Assembly: GCA_943138885.2 (NCBI GenBank)
Contig: OW964555.2
Span: 40,362,459-40,426,458, forward strand
DNA: 64,000 nt
Direction of reading: 5' to 3'
From: Tholera decimalis
Taxonomy: Eukaryota > Arthropoda > Insecta > Lepidoptera > Noctuidae
Below are positions 20,638 to 31,491 of this stretch, piece by piece (position 1 is the first letter of the stretch; each line of letters opens with the position of its first letter). A program made the translations under genes and the position numbers. The notes under the pieces were generated by a model that was given only the letters and a program-made list of their open reading frames with translations, was not told where the DNA came from and made no database searches.

Positions 20638-22058
20638 GACCCACAATTCTGTACGCCGCTCTCCACCCCCCGCGCAAGTTGAACGGGAGCCCCGCGATCG
20701 CCATTTGGTCTCCCCTCGTCAGGGAGAACGCGCATTGGCTGCTAGGCAGCAGTGGCCGGGTCGGCGCCGCTGCCTTTCCCCTCCGTTGGCGGAACGTCCC
20801 CGGTTGGAGTCGCGCCCTCCGCCATTCGGGCATCCGGTGGGATATGCCCCTCCAGTGATGGCGAGCGGCTCGGGACACCGCGCGGACGAATATTTTGATT
20901 GTTGGCCTCGTCGTGAACGAGGGCAGCCTGGATGCGGCGATCGGTCGCCGCCCAGGCATCGCTAAGAGATTGACACCTGCCCCGCTAAAGGACCCCCCCC
21001 CCCCCGATCAAGACGGTTTTGTTGCCAACGGCCTCGGTCAAGGTCTGGGGACCCTCGGGTGGCTCGATTGTGATCCGTGCCATTTTGGACACGGGAGCCC
21101 AGGGTTGCCTTTGTCGTCTTGGTTAGCGGGACAGGTTGGCCTGAAGGTGAACGACCTTTCAGGCAAGATTTGGGGAATTGGCGAACCGGCTGACACCACT
21201 GTTGAGGGAAGGACCTGGTTTGAAATCACCCTTGTGAGTTGTCCGTACCCTAAAATTGGTGCTCCTGCCCTTGTTATAACTGAACTTGGTTGGGACGAGC
21301 CACTTCGGGAAACCCTGTTGGAGGACGGTTGAGGCACTCTAGCCTTCCTTATGGGGCCCGTCACCCCCCTTTGTTGCCCAAGGAGGGCCACTTGGTTCAA
21401 TTGTTGGTGACTGATCGTCACACTAAGAACTCGCATGCCGGTTGCGATGCGCTGTTGGCCATTCTGCAGCGAGAAATTTGGATCTTGTCGGCTGATCGCG
21501 TCAATGAGGTGAGGCCCTTTGCTGGCGTCGTAACGGACTTGTTGGTCCCCTTTTGTTGAAGACGTCCACCCTTCGTAATAGTAAGATTGTTAAGGCTTAT
21601 TGTGTGTTTCTGTCTGCCTGTCAACCAAGGCAGTACACTTGGAGCTGGTAACCTCCCTCTCGACAGAGGCCTTTGAGGCGACTTTGGAAAGATTTGTGTC
21701 TCGCCGTGGGTTACCTTCTTGATTGGGTCTGATTGCGGTACGAATTACAAGGGTACAAGTAACTATTTGAAGGAGGTATACGCCTTCCTTAATGAGAACC
21801 AGGTTGACATTGGTTATAGTTTGGCTCGCCGAGGGGTCACTTGGTTGTTTGACCCGCCAGTCTGCCCCCATTGGGGGGGGTATTTTTGAGGCCGCGGTGA
21901 AAGCGGCAAAGGGACGCTGGCGGAGATTGTTGGGAGACACCGTTCTCACCTTTGAGGAACTAGCTACGGTATTTGGCCGCATTGCTGTGTTAAATTTGCA
22001 ACCTTGTCAAGACTTCCAATTGATTAGCGGACGGGTAGGCCCGTCCGGGGGGGGGTAG
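20638..22058 (+). pseudogene. pol: BEL/Pao pol remnant: protease and integrase pieces, RT deleted
   Basis: The protease active site is visible at about 21055-21130: GSIVIRAILDTGAQGCL, with Asp-Thr-Gly codons at 21088-21096, soon followed by a stop. From 21340 the text jumps to the integrase N-terminal zinc region (LLPKEGHLVQLLVTDRHTKN then HAGCDALL). Integrase core pieces follow (FVSRRGLPSLIGSDCGTNYKG, then GGIFEAAVKAAKGRWRRLL and TFEELATVFGRI). All of the RT and RNase H, normally over 1.5 kb between protease and integrase, is absent. Frames shift several times, including at a 13-C run near 20993-21005. No active enzyme can be made. Confidence 0.85.
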
Positions 22059-22059
22059 A
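22046..22059 (+). promoter_or_regulatory. Polypurine tract
   Basis: A GGGGGGGGGTAGA run directly precedes the 3' LTR, the expected site of plus-strand priming. Confidence 0.7.
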
Positions 22060-22606
22060 TGTTTAGTCCAACGTGAAATGAAACGCACCCTTTTGGTTGG
22101 CAACATTATTCTATGCTCTTTGACTTTTCACTTGACAGATAGATTTTGCTTCCGTTGTTGGAAAATGTCCGCCCTTGGGACTTTGATTTGATTGTAATAG
22201 AAATATCGTGTGCAATCGCGTGTTGAAACCGATAATTGGGTCGCGATTAACTATTGTTTGAATTTGTAATCCCCATTTGATGAAAAACCTGGGATATTTT
22301 TGGACTTACCGCCGGTTGTCGCCACCCGCGTGGCACGCGCATTTGTTGGAAATAAGTTGTGCTGTGATGCTGATCTGAACCGCGCCATCTGGAGACTGAC
22401 GCCTTGTGACCGTTTAGAACACTTGACTTACATCACACTTTCATTTACTCACCTCATATTTACATACATACCACATTTGGACGTGATCAAACAGATCCTG
22501 GTTGCCGTCTACAGCTCAGGTGAGTGTTATTTGAATATATGGTTTGTAGGCCGAAGAGCCTTTTGTTTATTGTTGTTGAAAGCAACGGTAGGGCTCCACG
22601 AACCGT

Positions 22607-23405
22607 TCTCACGGCAGCGCAACCGAAGGCTGGGCACGCCGAAATCGCGGCGATAAGTCCCCTCTTTGAGGAGTGGCTGGAGAGAGGCCACGGCGTCCTC
22701 ACCTTCCGCCTGACGCAGGTGCTGACCGGACATGGCTGTTTCGGGAGGTACCTGTTTCGGATTCAGCGGGAGGACACGCCCGGGTGTCGTCATTGTGAGG
22801 ACCACCTGGAGGACACGGTGGAGCATACGGTGGAGGTGTGCCCTGCTTGGGCGGAGCAACGTCGTGTCCTCGTAGAGGCGGTCGGCGGCGGCGACCTCTC
22901 GCGCCCTGCTCTGGTTCAGACTATGGTGCGGAGCGAGAGGGAATGGGATGCGGTCGCCTCCTTCTGCGAAGCAGTCATGCTAGTGAAGGAGGAGGCCGAA
23001 CGCGCGAGGGAGAGGCAACTCTCTTTCTCGCGCCCCAGCCGCCGCGGGAGACGCCCCGGGCGTCGGGGATCGCGAGCCGATTTCCGGCCACCGTAGGAGC
23101 GGGCCTGCGGACGGCGAGCAGGGGTCGCTCACCGTCCGGTAAGGACCAGGCCCGTGTCGGCGGCGCGTCGTGTTCCACGCGCGCCTCAAAGAGCTGTCAA
23201 CACCAGCGACGGGGCCTCATAGTGCCATTGCCTGCCGGGGTTTTGCGGGAAAGTTCTGCCGAGTTACCGCGGCCCCGGAAATTTAGGGCAGCCGAAGGAA
23301 CAGGGTGGGTTTTTAGTCAGTAGAAATCTGACACACCCTTCCGCTTGACCCAGAGCGGAAGAAGTCATTCGATGATTTTCCCACCCAAAAAAAAAAAAAA
23401 AAAAA
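22607..23405 (+). mobile_element. R1-clade LINE copy 3, inserted in the 3' LTR
   Basis: The 16-bp duplication GGGCTCCACGAACCGT occurs at 22591-22606 and 23406-23421. The 799-bp copy is 5'-truncated and ends in a poly-A tract. It belongs to a different subfamily from copies 1 and 2 and is younger than the BEL/Pao insertion. Confidence 0.93.
22608..23096 (+). pseudogene. R1-clade LINE ORF2 C-terminus, copy 3
   Basis: From LTAAQPKAGH it reads HGVLTFRLTQVLTGHGCFGRYL, the knuckle C-R-H-C...EDTVEHTVEVCPAW, and an Arg-rich end (R-A-D-F-R-P-P). An upstream open extension comes from the LTR and is not natural. It has no RT or endonuclease. Confidence 0.85.
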
Positions 23406-23481
23406 GGGCTCCACGAACCGTGGACAGTTTCGGACACCCCAGTTATCGTTGCACTGGCTTCTTGTAGTCCTGAACACATAT

Positions 23482-24239
23482 AAATAACTATAACCACTTG
23501 AGAAACCCCAGTTATATTATAATCATATACAGACAGTTCAGTTTTATTTATATTTATGTATCTCGTAAATATAAATAAATAGATGTCACAAGGTAAGAAG
23601 CATAAATCATGTTTGTCCTGAAGCCACATACACAATCTCACAGCCAACTACATACGAGTATTTTCCTCCCCTCATTCCCCTCTCAATGTTTTAAAACAAT
23701 ACGAGGATTACTGTTTCCTTTGACCATTATTACTCTGAAATATTCCTGCAGATGTCGCCTCTAGCCCGTTTAGAATTACAATAGGGTAGTCATTTGCTGA
23801 CAATATGGGGAATACATACGTATGTAGCCTTGTTAACTCCTACCTACTCTGACCTATATCCTAGGTCTTTAACCCGACCTATGGCTTAGTATGTAATACC
23901 CTTGAAACTTGTGGAAATAGTCATATAATACTTCGTTTGTTGGACACAGCTTCCAATAAAGCTTTCTAAGTAGTGGTAAGATGTCTTATGTGTCTCTCGT
24001 TTGATGTGTGTTAGGATTAAGGGATTTGCGAAAAAATGTTTAGGATTTTGTACTTCGAAACTTATGGCCCACTAGATGTTACCCTTGATTTGCTCATTCT
24101 TTAGTAGGTAAACTTTGTGTGCGCTAAGTTCCGTCTCTTAGGAACTTTTTTCGTGATTTAAACATACGATATTCACATTTGTTATATAAATCAAATCTTT
24201 TATTTGCTTACTACATGTACAGAATCTCGAAATCGGAAT
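23482..24239. other. Unassigned AT-rich sequence
   Basis: No recognised repeat ends or frames. Confidence 0.4.
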
Positions 24240-24860
24240 CTTTTATTTTTTATGTATTTTACCCGATTACTCAAACACAGCTGGGCCAATTTAGATTTGT
24301 TTTTTGTTTGAAAGTGTTTGTTTTACTTTCTCGTTAGTCCCACTATCATCAAGTCAGGATCTGATTATGGGATCTTTGAGAAATGGAGTAAACTCATAAA
24401 ATATTATAGGCACACTTATGCAATTTAGGCACTTTTTTATAGTGCCTAGTGCAGTTGCTTTCGAAAAGCATTATTTCGTTAAGTGGAACTGATGATGAAG
24501 ACCACAGATGACCACCGGAACTACTCAACAATAAGTAGGTATTTCATGGGTTGCGATTCGATTAATTGAATATGGTTGATAAGCAGTTTTTGCTCGTCAC
24601 AAAGCATATGGTGAATTGGAGCTCGTGGTGAAGTACCAAGAAAACTCTAACAATTAACGGCCCTGCACCAGGAAAAGTAATATTTAGTAAAAGGTGATAA
24701 GTAGTCGACATTTAGGCTTTTGTAACTAGACGAATTAAAAACTGACCCACTAAAAAGCGAGAAAAAAACGTTTTAACAAAAAATACAACCGGTTTCCAAA
24801 ATTAAAGTTTAAATTAAACTTTCATTTTGCATTGATTTTTGTTTTCGTTACAAAGTTTTT
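24240..24860 (+). repeat. Dispersed repeat family D, copy 2
   Basis: It is parallel to 2190-2760 ('gatctgattatgggatc', 'attataggcacactta', 'ttgcgattcgattaattgaat', 'ccctgcaccaggaaaag'), with a shorter end. Non-coding. Confidence 0.7.
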
Positions 24861-24965
24861 TTTTTACTCTCACAGTCCGAGTTGACTGCATTCTAACCAG
24901 ACCTGTGAGATCAAACGCAGGACCAACATTAACGTGTTAACGTTGTGTTTAAACAAATAAAGATA

Positions 24966-24986
24966 TCTCTCTCTCTCTCTCTCTCC
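24966..24986. repeat. (TC)n microsatellite
   Basis: About ten TC units; a second short (AG)n tract lies at 25259-25275. Confidence 0.9.
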
Positions 24987-25127
24987 GAGGTACGAAGGTA
25001 TCACACCGCCAACTTCCAAACTCCAGGTTAATAATATAAAATGTCTGAGAGAAAAACTCATGCGACCACTAGACATACGAAAGAAAGAAATAAAAAAACT
25101 TGAGAGGTGTAAAGGGACACCCGGATA

Positions 25128-25416
25128 GAACGAAGTTCCTTTCGATTAATTAGTAAAGGAATTGTAATTTTTTTTTTTTTATTTATAATAATATTTTTTT
25201 ATTATTAACAAATATAATGTAATATAAACAAACGAAAATATCTGGCTTGCTTTCTATAAGAGAGAGAGAGAGACAGAGAAACATGCGCACGCCGCATGGC
25301 TTACTATATAGTATATATAGCTTACTATAGCAAAGTGTCGTTACAACTTTTCGTCTTAATTTTTTCCGTCTAGCCCCCTTTCGCAACGCGCGATAAGGAA
25401 CTTCGTTCCAATAATT
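25128..25416. mobile_element. Probable MITE with imperfect TIRs
   Basis: AGAACGAAGTTCCTTTCG near 25134 is roughly inverted at 25396-25412 (CGATAAGGAACTTCGTTCC), with TA next to both ends. About 285 bp with no coding. Confidence 0.45.
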
Positions 25417-25972
25417 TTATAGGCGACACAAAAAAAAAATAATAACAAAGATGTATAAAAAAACGGATTTCTGAGTGGCAAAAGTCTCAGCAAATGTTGA
25501 GTAGTGTGCTGCGTGGCCACAACAACAACTGGTCAACGCTGATTTACAGCCCGCCCTCTTTCTCATTTACTTACAGTCACAGACATAACTCGAAAAAAAG
25601 AAAACTACTTTGTCCTTTAAAATTAATTAATATTCAAGGAATAAAAACGGAAGGACTGCAACTCGTGGACTAATTAGATCTAACTCGTCCAACAGATAGC
25701 GACGAGTATCTCATTACTTCCGTCCACAAAATACTAACAAGACTGTGAATAGCACTGCAAGTAAGGATCAATTTGTATCTTTAAGAGGAGTTTATCTTAG
25801 AATACGTTAAAAGCGTCCTCGAATAATCTAGGTTACCAGACCAATACAGCTAGGGTGAATTTTTTTTCTTATATATTCTGCAACTTGGCAATCTGTGCAG
25901 TACTCACAATGAGCCATTCGGTTGTGGTTTTTGTGGCTTTGTATTTTCTGTAGGAACATGCTCTTATTCCTA
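25417..25972. other. Unassigned sequence
   Basis: No gene or repeat boundary recognised. Confidence 0.4.
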
Positions 25973-26965
25973 TCAAATGCTGTCGAAACTCATGGCTAGG
26001 GTAGGCACACTACGCCGTTTCAGTCGGGAATATGTGACACTTCCTGTGCCTTTAAGTTTCGAAGCGAGTTCGTTTATGTGTATAGATATTCTTGACTGAT
26101 AAGTTTTACTGTATCTAGCAATCTCCTGTTTGACCGTGTTGAGCTTTAAGTCCTCGTGTATATATTTGTTGCTCACGTAGTAAGGAATATCAAGATGGCA
26201 CTCAGCGTTTAACACTGGAATCATTCAAAGATCTCGATGTTACTATTGCTGGCTGTACCCCAAAGCTATATAATTATATATATAGCTCGTCAGTCTTGAT
26301 TTGCGTCCTATTAACCAGTGCATTGACATGAGTTTTGTATCCAGCTGTTTGCGTTTTATCCATATATGTTTTTTCAAAGTAAGCCAGGTATTTGGCGTCC
26401 TCAGTCTGTGGAATTTCTTCATTATGCATTTTTATTGGGGGACAGGTCTGTTTTCTAAGGGTGAAGGTGATATGAGCAGATTTACCCTGATTTGCTTGAA
26501 TGCGCCAATTATCGAGCCACTTATCTACTTTATTGACATGGTCTGTTAGTTTCGCTGACGCTATAAGCGAGGCATTGTGTACAGATAAGAAGGCTGTGTC
26601 GTCAGCGTATGTAGCCATAAGGGTGTCAGCGTGTGTTGGTAGATCTGCAGTGTAAATAAGATACATTACGGGACCCAAAATACTTCCCTGTGGAACTCTT
26701 GAGCAAATAGCGTTTAGTTGTGAGGTCTCATTCTTAAATATTACCTCGAAACATCTGTTATCCACGTATGATTGTAGAAACGGGAAGAAATAATGTGGCA
26801 GTAGTCAAGCTTGACTTATATCTAGGAATATAACAGAAGAAAACTTTTTACATTCTAAAGCGCGACTTATTGTGTCCGTAAGGCGATGTTTTTGTTCAAT
26901 GGTTCCATGTTGTTCCTTGAAATCAAACTGTTGGGCAGGTATTGCCTCCGGTAGATCATAGAGTC
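25973..26965 (-). pseudogene. Jockey-clade LINE reverse transcriptase, multiply broken
   Basis: On the minus strand from 26965: PAQQFDFKEQHGTIEQKHRLTD then FLDISQA (RT motif with Asp), where a deletion removes the next RT block. The frame 26765-26274 has SRVPQGSILGPVMYLIYTADLP, the active site TYADDTAFLS and WLDNWRIQANQGKS, and ends at a stop after a TATA run. From 26245 the text WGTASNSNIEIFE carries stops, and 26224-25973 gives the normal Jockey tail (IHEDLKLNTVKQEIARYSKTY...RLKRR). The YADD box marks it clearly as RT. No endonuclease is present. Confidence 0.85.
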
Positions 26966-27104
26966 AGGGCGAAATAAGTGATGATTAAATTATTAAAAAA
27001 AATACGCCATTTTAAAGACATCACAATCATCATCTGCTTAACCTTTTTCCAACTATGTCAAGGTCGGTTTCCAGTATAACTGTATGCAGCTGAGTAACAA
27101 TAAT

Positions 27105-27640
27105 TTATATACAACGTGTAATTTAAAGGGTATATACATACCAAGTGCACGGCATCTTTGGATGATAACAAACGATATAGCAAGGGTTTTGTAATCCTAT
27201 GTCTACATGTGTGGAGCTTATTAGAAATTTCAATACATTGATACCAGAGACCGAATTTTTCAAATTAAGAAGAACGAAGAGAATTAACGTTTTATTGGCA
27301 AGTGACGTGGAAAGCGATGACCCTCATAGTGCTGTGACACGTTTGTTATTACTGGTATTCAAGAAACATATGAAACCAATAATTTGGGGTCAATTCTGTG
27401 AGTCACTTATTTTGAGCTAAAACTGTGCATAGAGACTCCATACCAGATGTTGTCTTCCGTCCTTTTGGATAGATATGGGGTTTCCGTTACACGTTGTATA
27501 GAGAGACTGTCCCGTAAAAACTGCCGAATATGTACAAATGACAGCTGCAACCACCGGCTTAACGTGCTTTTCGAGACATGAAGGAATCTCGATATGTAAA
27601 GATGGTTGCTCAACCACCAAATGACCTCAGTAAGCGTTGC
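27105..27640 (+). repeat. Dispersed repeat B, plus copy
   Basis: This is the inverted counterpart of 15010-15415 and extends further to 'gttgctcaaccaccaaatgacc...gcgttgc'. An open frame at 27199-27420 has no recognisable domain. The copy is cut by the MITE at 27645. Confidence 0.75.
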
Positions 27641-27644
27641 TTAA

Positions 27645-27925
27645 CACGTTGAACGCCTTAAGAAAAATCGAGCATTTCCATTCAGGCCACGAGGCTCACC
27701 GGTGAGCCTTATCGTACTGAACCGTTCGAGCCATGGTGGTCACCCGTGAGCCACAATATCTTAAAAACTAGACGGTAAAAGTCGTTAATTTTAATTTACC
27801 ATACAAATTACTTCATTTTGGATAAAAAAAATCAGTTGGTGAAAATTACCGATTACTTGATTTTGGCTTGGCTCGAATGGAAGAATAAGCTAGGCTCACC
27901 GGTGGGCCGTTTGGCGTTCAACGTG
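27645..27925. mobile_element. piggyBac-like MITE at a TTAA site
   Basis: TTAA (27641-27644) precedes CACGTTGAACGCC. The inverted end GGCGTTCAACGTG stops at 27925, followed by GGAA instead of TTAA. The paralogous sequence at 12110-12122 ('cttaaccttga') shows an uninterrupted TTAA at the same place. It contains near-palindromes GGCTCACCGGTGAGCC (27693), GGTCACCCGTGAGCC and GGCTCACCGGTGGGCC. Confidence 0.75.
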
Positions 27926-28058
27926 GGAACCTTGAAGATTGACTCATGTGGTTGTTATTATTAAGGCACAAGCTCAACACAAAGATATCACAATACAACA
28001 TTAAAGTAACCCACTCTAAGATCATCTTGTCGTGAGCTCTGGTTAACATTAAAGAAAA

Positions 28059-28350
28059 CAAGAGGAATGCGCTTGAGCAACGAACACATTCGCAAAAGCT
28101 TTAAAGTCACACCAATTGCCGAAAAAGCAGCTGAAGAACATCTAAGACGGTATGGCCATGTAATGAGAAGCTGCTGTGATGACCACGTGGTACAGATTGC
28201 TTTAAACCTGCCAAAATAAAAAGAGGAAAAGACCGGCCGCTTTTGACCTGGTGGTCAAACATAAAGAGAGACATCCAAAACCCCAATTGCCTGATGTCAT
28301 AAGCCAGGATCAATGAACTTGGCGCAAGCTAGTGAGGAGACCCAACCGCA
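28059..28350 (+). pseudogene. RTE-clade LINE C-terminal fragment
   Basis: It reads RMRLSNEHIRKSFKVTPIAE...LRRYGHVMRS, then after a one-base shift RGKDRPLLTWWSNIKRDIQ and ARINELGAS. The 'IR..f.v.pI.eK..E.hLR.yGHV.R' pattern is the thumb-to-tail signature of RTE/BovB-type LINEs. The RT core is absent; a relic. Confidence 0.65.
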
Positions 28351-28365
28351 AATAATGGAATCCTT

Positions 28366-28540
28366 TTTTACCTCTTAGGAAAATCGTCAGCGAATGACTT
28401 CTCCCGCTCTAATCCAACCTGATCCTTCAGCTGCTCTTAAGTTCCGGGGCTGCGGTATCTCGATAGAACATTCCAGCAACTCTAGCAGACAATAGCCCTA
28501 TGGGGTTCCAACACTATTGCTGACAACTCTTTTAGGCAAA
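28366..28540 (-). repeat. R1-type LINE 3' UTR fragment
   Basis: 'Cgaatgacttctcccgctc...ttaagttccggggctgcggtatctcg' is the reverse complement of the R1-type 3' UTR, with the A-tail end at about 28366. Confidence 0.75.
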
Positions 28541-28969
28541 GGGATGAACTTAGATTAGGAATGCCAAGCAATTTCTAACCAAACTTACATAGCTAAGAAT
28601 AGAATGCATAATTATAATTAGAAGATTAGAAAAAGACATTTTCTCAAACCTCCACATAACTATCGTGAGGAAACGTGCCCAGAAGACTGGCAGCATTGCT
28701 ACATTTTATGACAACGCTTATTCTCAAACTAAATATTGTCTTATTGCACGATAAAACTGCTTTCGAATAATGCATTTTAAGCATAAAATATTTATGTCGA
28801 TAACGGTACGTAAATAAAGAATTTATCTCGTTCCTGAAAGCTATAAATAAGTAGAATCTCTTACCTGTTTGTTTACACGGAAATGTTTACTACACGTCGA
28901 AGTGATGTGTTTGAATTGTAAGCCCTTATTTTCATGGAATAGGTTTATATCGGAAGTTTTTTGTCGTGG
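28541..28969. other. Degenerate repeat text
   Basis: 'Gtgaggaaacgtgcccagaagactggcagcattg' near 28670 matches motifs at 14560. No gene. Confidence 0.4.
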
Positions 28970-29143
28970 ATTTTTAAATAATCTTAAAATCGGAAAGCGG
29001 TTCACAGAATACATTTACCTACAAAGTTTCATGTGTATAGTCCTAATAGTTTCGGAATAAAATGGCTGTGACATACGGACGGACGGACAGTCAGGCATGA
29101 CGATAAGGGTTCCGTTTTTTTCCATTCGGCTACGGAACCCTAA
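28970..29143 (+). repeat. Dispersed repeat A, 3' part
   Basis: 'Atcggaaagcggttcacag...tcggaataaaatggctgtgac...ttcggctacggaaccct' is the usual right end of family A. Confidence 0.8.
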
Positions 29144-29770
29144 AGAGGCAACAAACGAAATTAATAAAACGTCAGTCTTTTGTCAGAGTTTTATGAGTTA
29201 AGCAATTTAAACTGTTCTAGGCCCGCCGCTGATTGCAATTTTTTGTCACCGTGACTTATTGTTACTGTCACCTGCTGTCACCCACGATGCGCTCACTGAA
29301 TCTGTTCTTGGGTAACAAATCGCGTTCTAGACATGGGCGTTATTAGTTATTTTTACCCGACTACGGCAAAGCTAAAGGAGGGTTATGATTTTGACAGGCT
29401 ATGTATGTATGTGTGTATGTTCATCTGTTCCCTCATAGCTCCAAAGCTACTTATCGGAACTCGATAAATGAGGTATCGTTAGAACTGTCTTGACCGTCCG
29501 CTGAACATAGGCTACGTGACGTGTCACAAAACCTAATGAGGCGCACTCTATAGAGCCTCCAAAAAGTGTTGTGTTAAAAAATAAAAATAAGATAAATACA
29601 TCGTGTTTGATATCATTTGAAAGGGCGTCACATGCACATTTCCAAAATATTACTTAAATTTAAAGTAGCGCCCTCTAGTGGACAAAAATCATATGTTAAA
29701 AAAATTAAGATAAATACACCGTGTTTGATATCATTTGAAAGGGCTTCACTTGTACTTATCAAAAATATTT

Positions 29771-29940
29771 GACAGGCCTGTTGGTCTAGTGGTCAGTGGC
29801 TCTGACTGCTATGTGCAAGGTCGTGGGTTTGTTTCTCACCCAGGACAAATGTTTGTGTGATGAACACGATCATTTGTACTTTGTCTGGGTGTATTTTATC
29901 TATAATATGTATGTATTTAGAAATTTATATGTATTTTAGC
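29771..29940 (+). repeat. tRNA-derived SINE, copy 2
   Basis: The head 'ggcctgttggtctagtggtcagtggctctgactgc' resembles a tRNA with an A box (TGGTCTAGTGG) and a B box (GGTCGTGGGTTTGTTTCTC, mutated). The body 'aggacaaatgtttgtgtgatgaacacgatcattt' follows. Confidence 0.8.
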
Positions 29941-30054
29941 ATTACGAACTAAAATATACACCATAACAGCAATAGACACATCCACTGAATCAAAAACATA
30001 CGGGCAGACTCCGAAACCCGAGAATATACCCAGTGACCCTAACAGAACTAGTGG

Positions 30055-30585
30055 TATAATAAAAAGTATCGACATGGGTATTGGCTCCCGAGTTATGTTG
30101 CGTAGAAACTTAAATGTGAACCGGGGCTTGGTAAATGGAGTGATGGGAGTGGTAAAGGCCTTCGAATGGCCTGCTCTTCGTCGCGATCAAATAGAATTCG
30201 GAGAACAGCTAAGTGCTGTGCTCATATAATTTGATGACACATCCATAAAACTGATACTGATGGTCTTATCTGAATCGAGCCTTGTCTCGCCGAATTTGAT
30301 GGCTTAAGGGGATCTGAGAAAATTCAGCGCAAAATGCTTCCAGTTATCCTTTCTTGGGTTTGTACTGTCCATAAGCTACAAGGGTGTACTCTGGATAAAG
30401 CAGTTATAGATTTAGGGAAGTCATTGTTCGCTAAAAGCCAGGCCTATGTAGCTCTGAGTAGAATAAAAACCCTAGAGGGATTATTCATAAGTGCTTTAGA
30501 TCACAATAAACTACTCAAAAATCCTAACGATAAGCAATCACTTGCAGAAATGGAAAGACTAAGAAATCGTTGCAGATCTTCTTAA
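30055..30585 (+). pseudogene. Helitron-type (PIF1-like) helicase C-terminus, broken
   Basis: The first piece (about 30073-30228) reads MGIGSRVMLRRNLNVNRGLVNGVMGVV and ends at a stop. The second (30334-30585) reads SWVCTVHKLQGCTLDKAVIDLG then AKSQAYVALSRIKTLEGL. The TVHK.QG.TLD and AYVALSR motifs are the last helicase motifs of the PIF1 family, which Helitrons encode fused to a Rep nuclease. Walker A and Rep domains are missing. A host PIF1 pseudogene is the alternative, less likely among so many transposons. Confidence 0.75.
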
Positions 30586-31205
30586 TGACATAAATCTCCA
30601 AATGATCGCAATCAAAACGGCGTAAAACCAATAGCTTGAAATATATGTCACCTGAAAACTAATGACTGGGTAGTACCTACTTAATTTTATATTATGACGG
30701 CAATTATCCAAACACCTGGATAACAGAAATATTCAGAGATTTTCAAAACGACAGAAACAAACAAATTTTCATGCTGTTTTTCATTTGAAAATCTCCGCAG
30801 ATGTTTCACTGCACACTAATGAACAGAAGTTTTATGTTAATTACATACGATCTGTGCGTGTTCAAGTCAAGAGTGAATAGGTATTTACTGAGTAAGCGTG
30901 CTCTACCTTTGACTACATCATCGCTTTCCATCTGGTAAGATTGTCGTCAAACGCTAATTTAGTCCAAAAAAAAAACATACCTAGTTCGTATTTGACAATT
31001 TAGCTTTTGCAAGTAAATATATATAATAGAAGCACAGTGATTTAACACCAAAATAGTTTAAATAATAAAAAGTATAAAAACTAAAACCCGACTACGACAA
31101 AAAAAATCGACGCTGAAAAAGTATGAAACAAGATTTTCAGGATGATGAAATAAACAACTTACGTTAACGTTACTGGAAAAACAAGAACAGAACAAAAATA
31201 AAAGC
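30586..31205. other. AT-rich non-coding sequence inside the TIR block
   Basis: No gene. 'Aacccgactacgacaaaaaaaatcg' at 31084 echoes the 29351 repeat head. Confidence 0.4.
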
Positions 31206-31267
31206 CGTAGTCACACGTTATATTAGGATATCAACCGTAACAAAACAATTAATAACGTGTGACTACG
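31206..31267. repeat. 62-bp hairpin
   Basis: CGTAGTCACACGTTAT is exactly inverted at the other end (ATAACGTGTGACTACG). Probably a very small MITE. Confidence 0.75.
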
Positions 31268-31491
31268 CCCATCTTTACGGCTGAGTGACAAAAAGTCACC
31301 AGTGAGCGGACTCCCATAGTAACGTACAGGGCGAGTGACAGTCACGTCACTCCGGTGCTGCCTGCCGCTGCAACTATTTGTCACCGTCTTATCACGTCAC
31401 CATAATGAGCGCACTCAGTATAGTTTTCATTGCACTTGACTAAGTGACAAAAAGTCACGACGACAAAAAGTTGCAATCAGCGGTGGGCCTA

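Larger units (their letters stand above)
16036..23476 (+). mobile_element. BEL/Pao LTR retrotransposon with TSD CATAT
   Basis: Two 602-bp LTRs (TG...CA) are flanked by CATAT at 16031-16035 and 23477-23481. The LTRs differ visibly at only two sites (16255 G/A and 16389 C/T positions), so insertion was recent. The interior has a long leader, an intact gag and pol remnants lacking the RT/RNase H region. Because the coding region is deleted yet the LTRs are almost identical, the copy probably moved using proteins supplied by a relative. Confidence 0.92.
22060..23476 (+). repeat. 3' LTR, interrupted by a LINE
   Basis: LTR sequence occupies 22060-22606 and 23406-23476. Removing the LINE and one 16-bp duplication restores exactly the 602-bp LTR length. 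Confidence 0.92.
29218..31491. mobile_element. 2.27-kb block bounded by inverted termini
   Basis: TAGGCCCGCCGCTGATTGCA at 29218 and its near-exact inverted form ending 31491 (TGCAATCAGCGGTGGGCCTA) bound the block. GTGAC/GTCAC palindromes cluster inside both ends (for example GTGACAAAAAGTCAC at 31284 and 31443). No clear target duplication was found. Inside are a repeat beginning 'acccgactacggcaaagctaaaggagggtt' (29351), a tRNA SINE and a Helitron-type helicase remnant. Whether this is one transposon or a nested composite is uncertain. Confidence 0.55.

Noticed and set aside
30334..30585. Host PIF1 helicase gene
   Set aside because: Only the last two helicase motifs remain, preceded by a stop-containing piece; a Helitron remnant is more likely.
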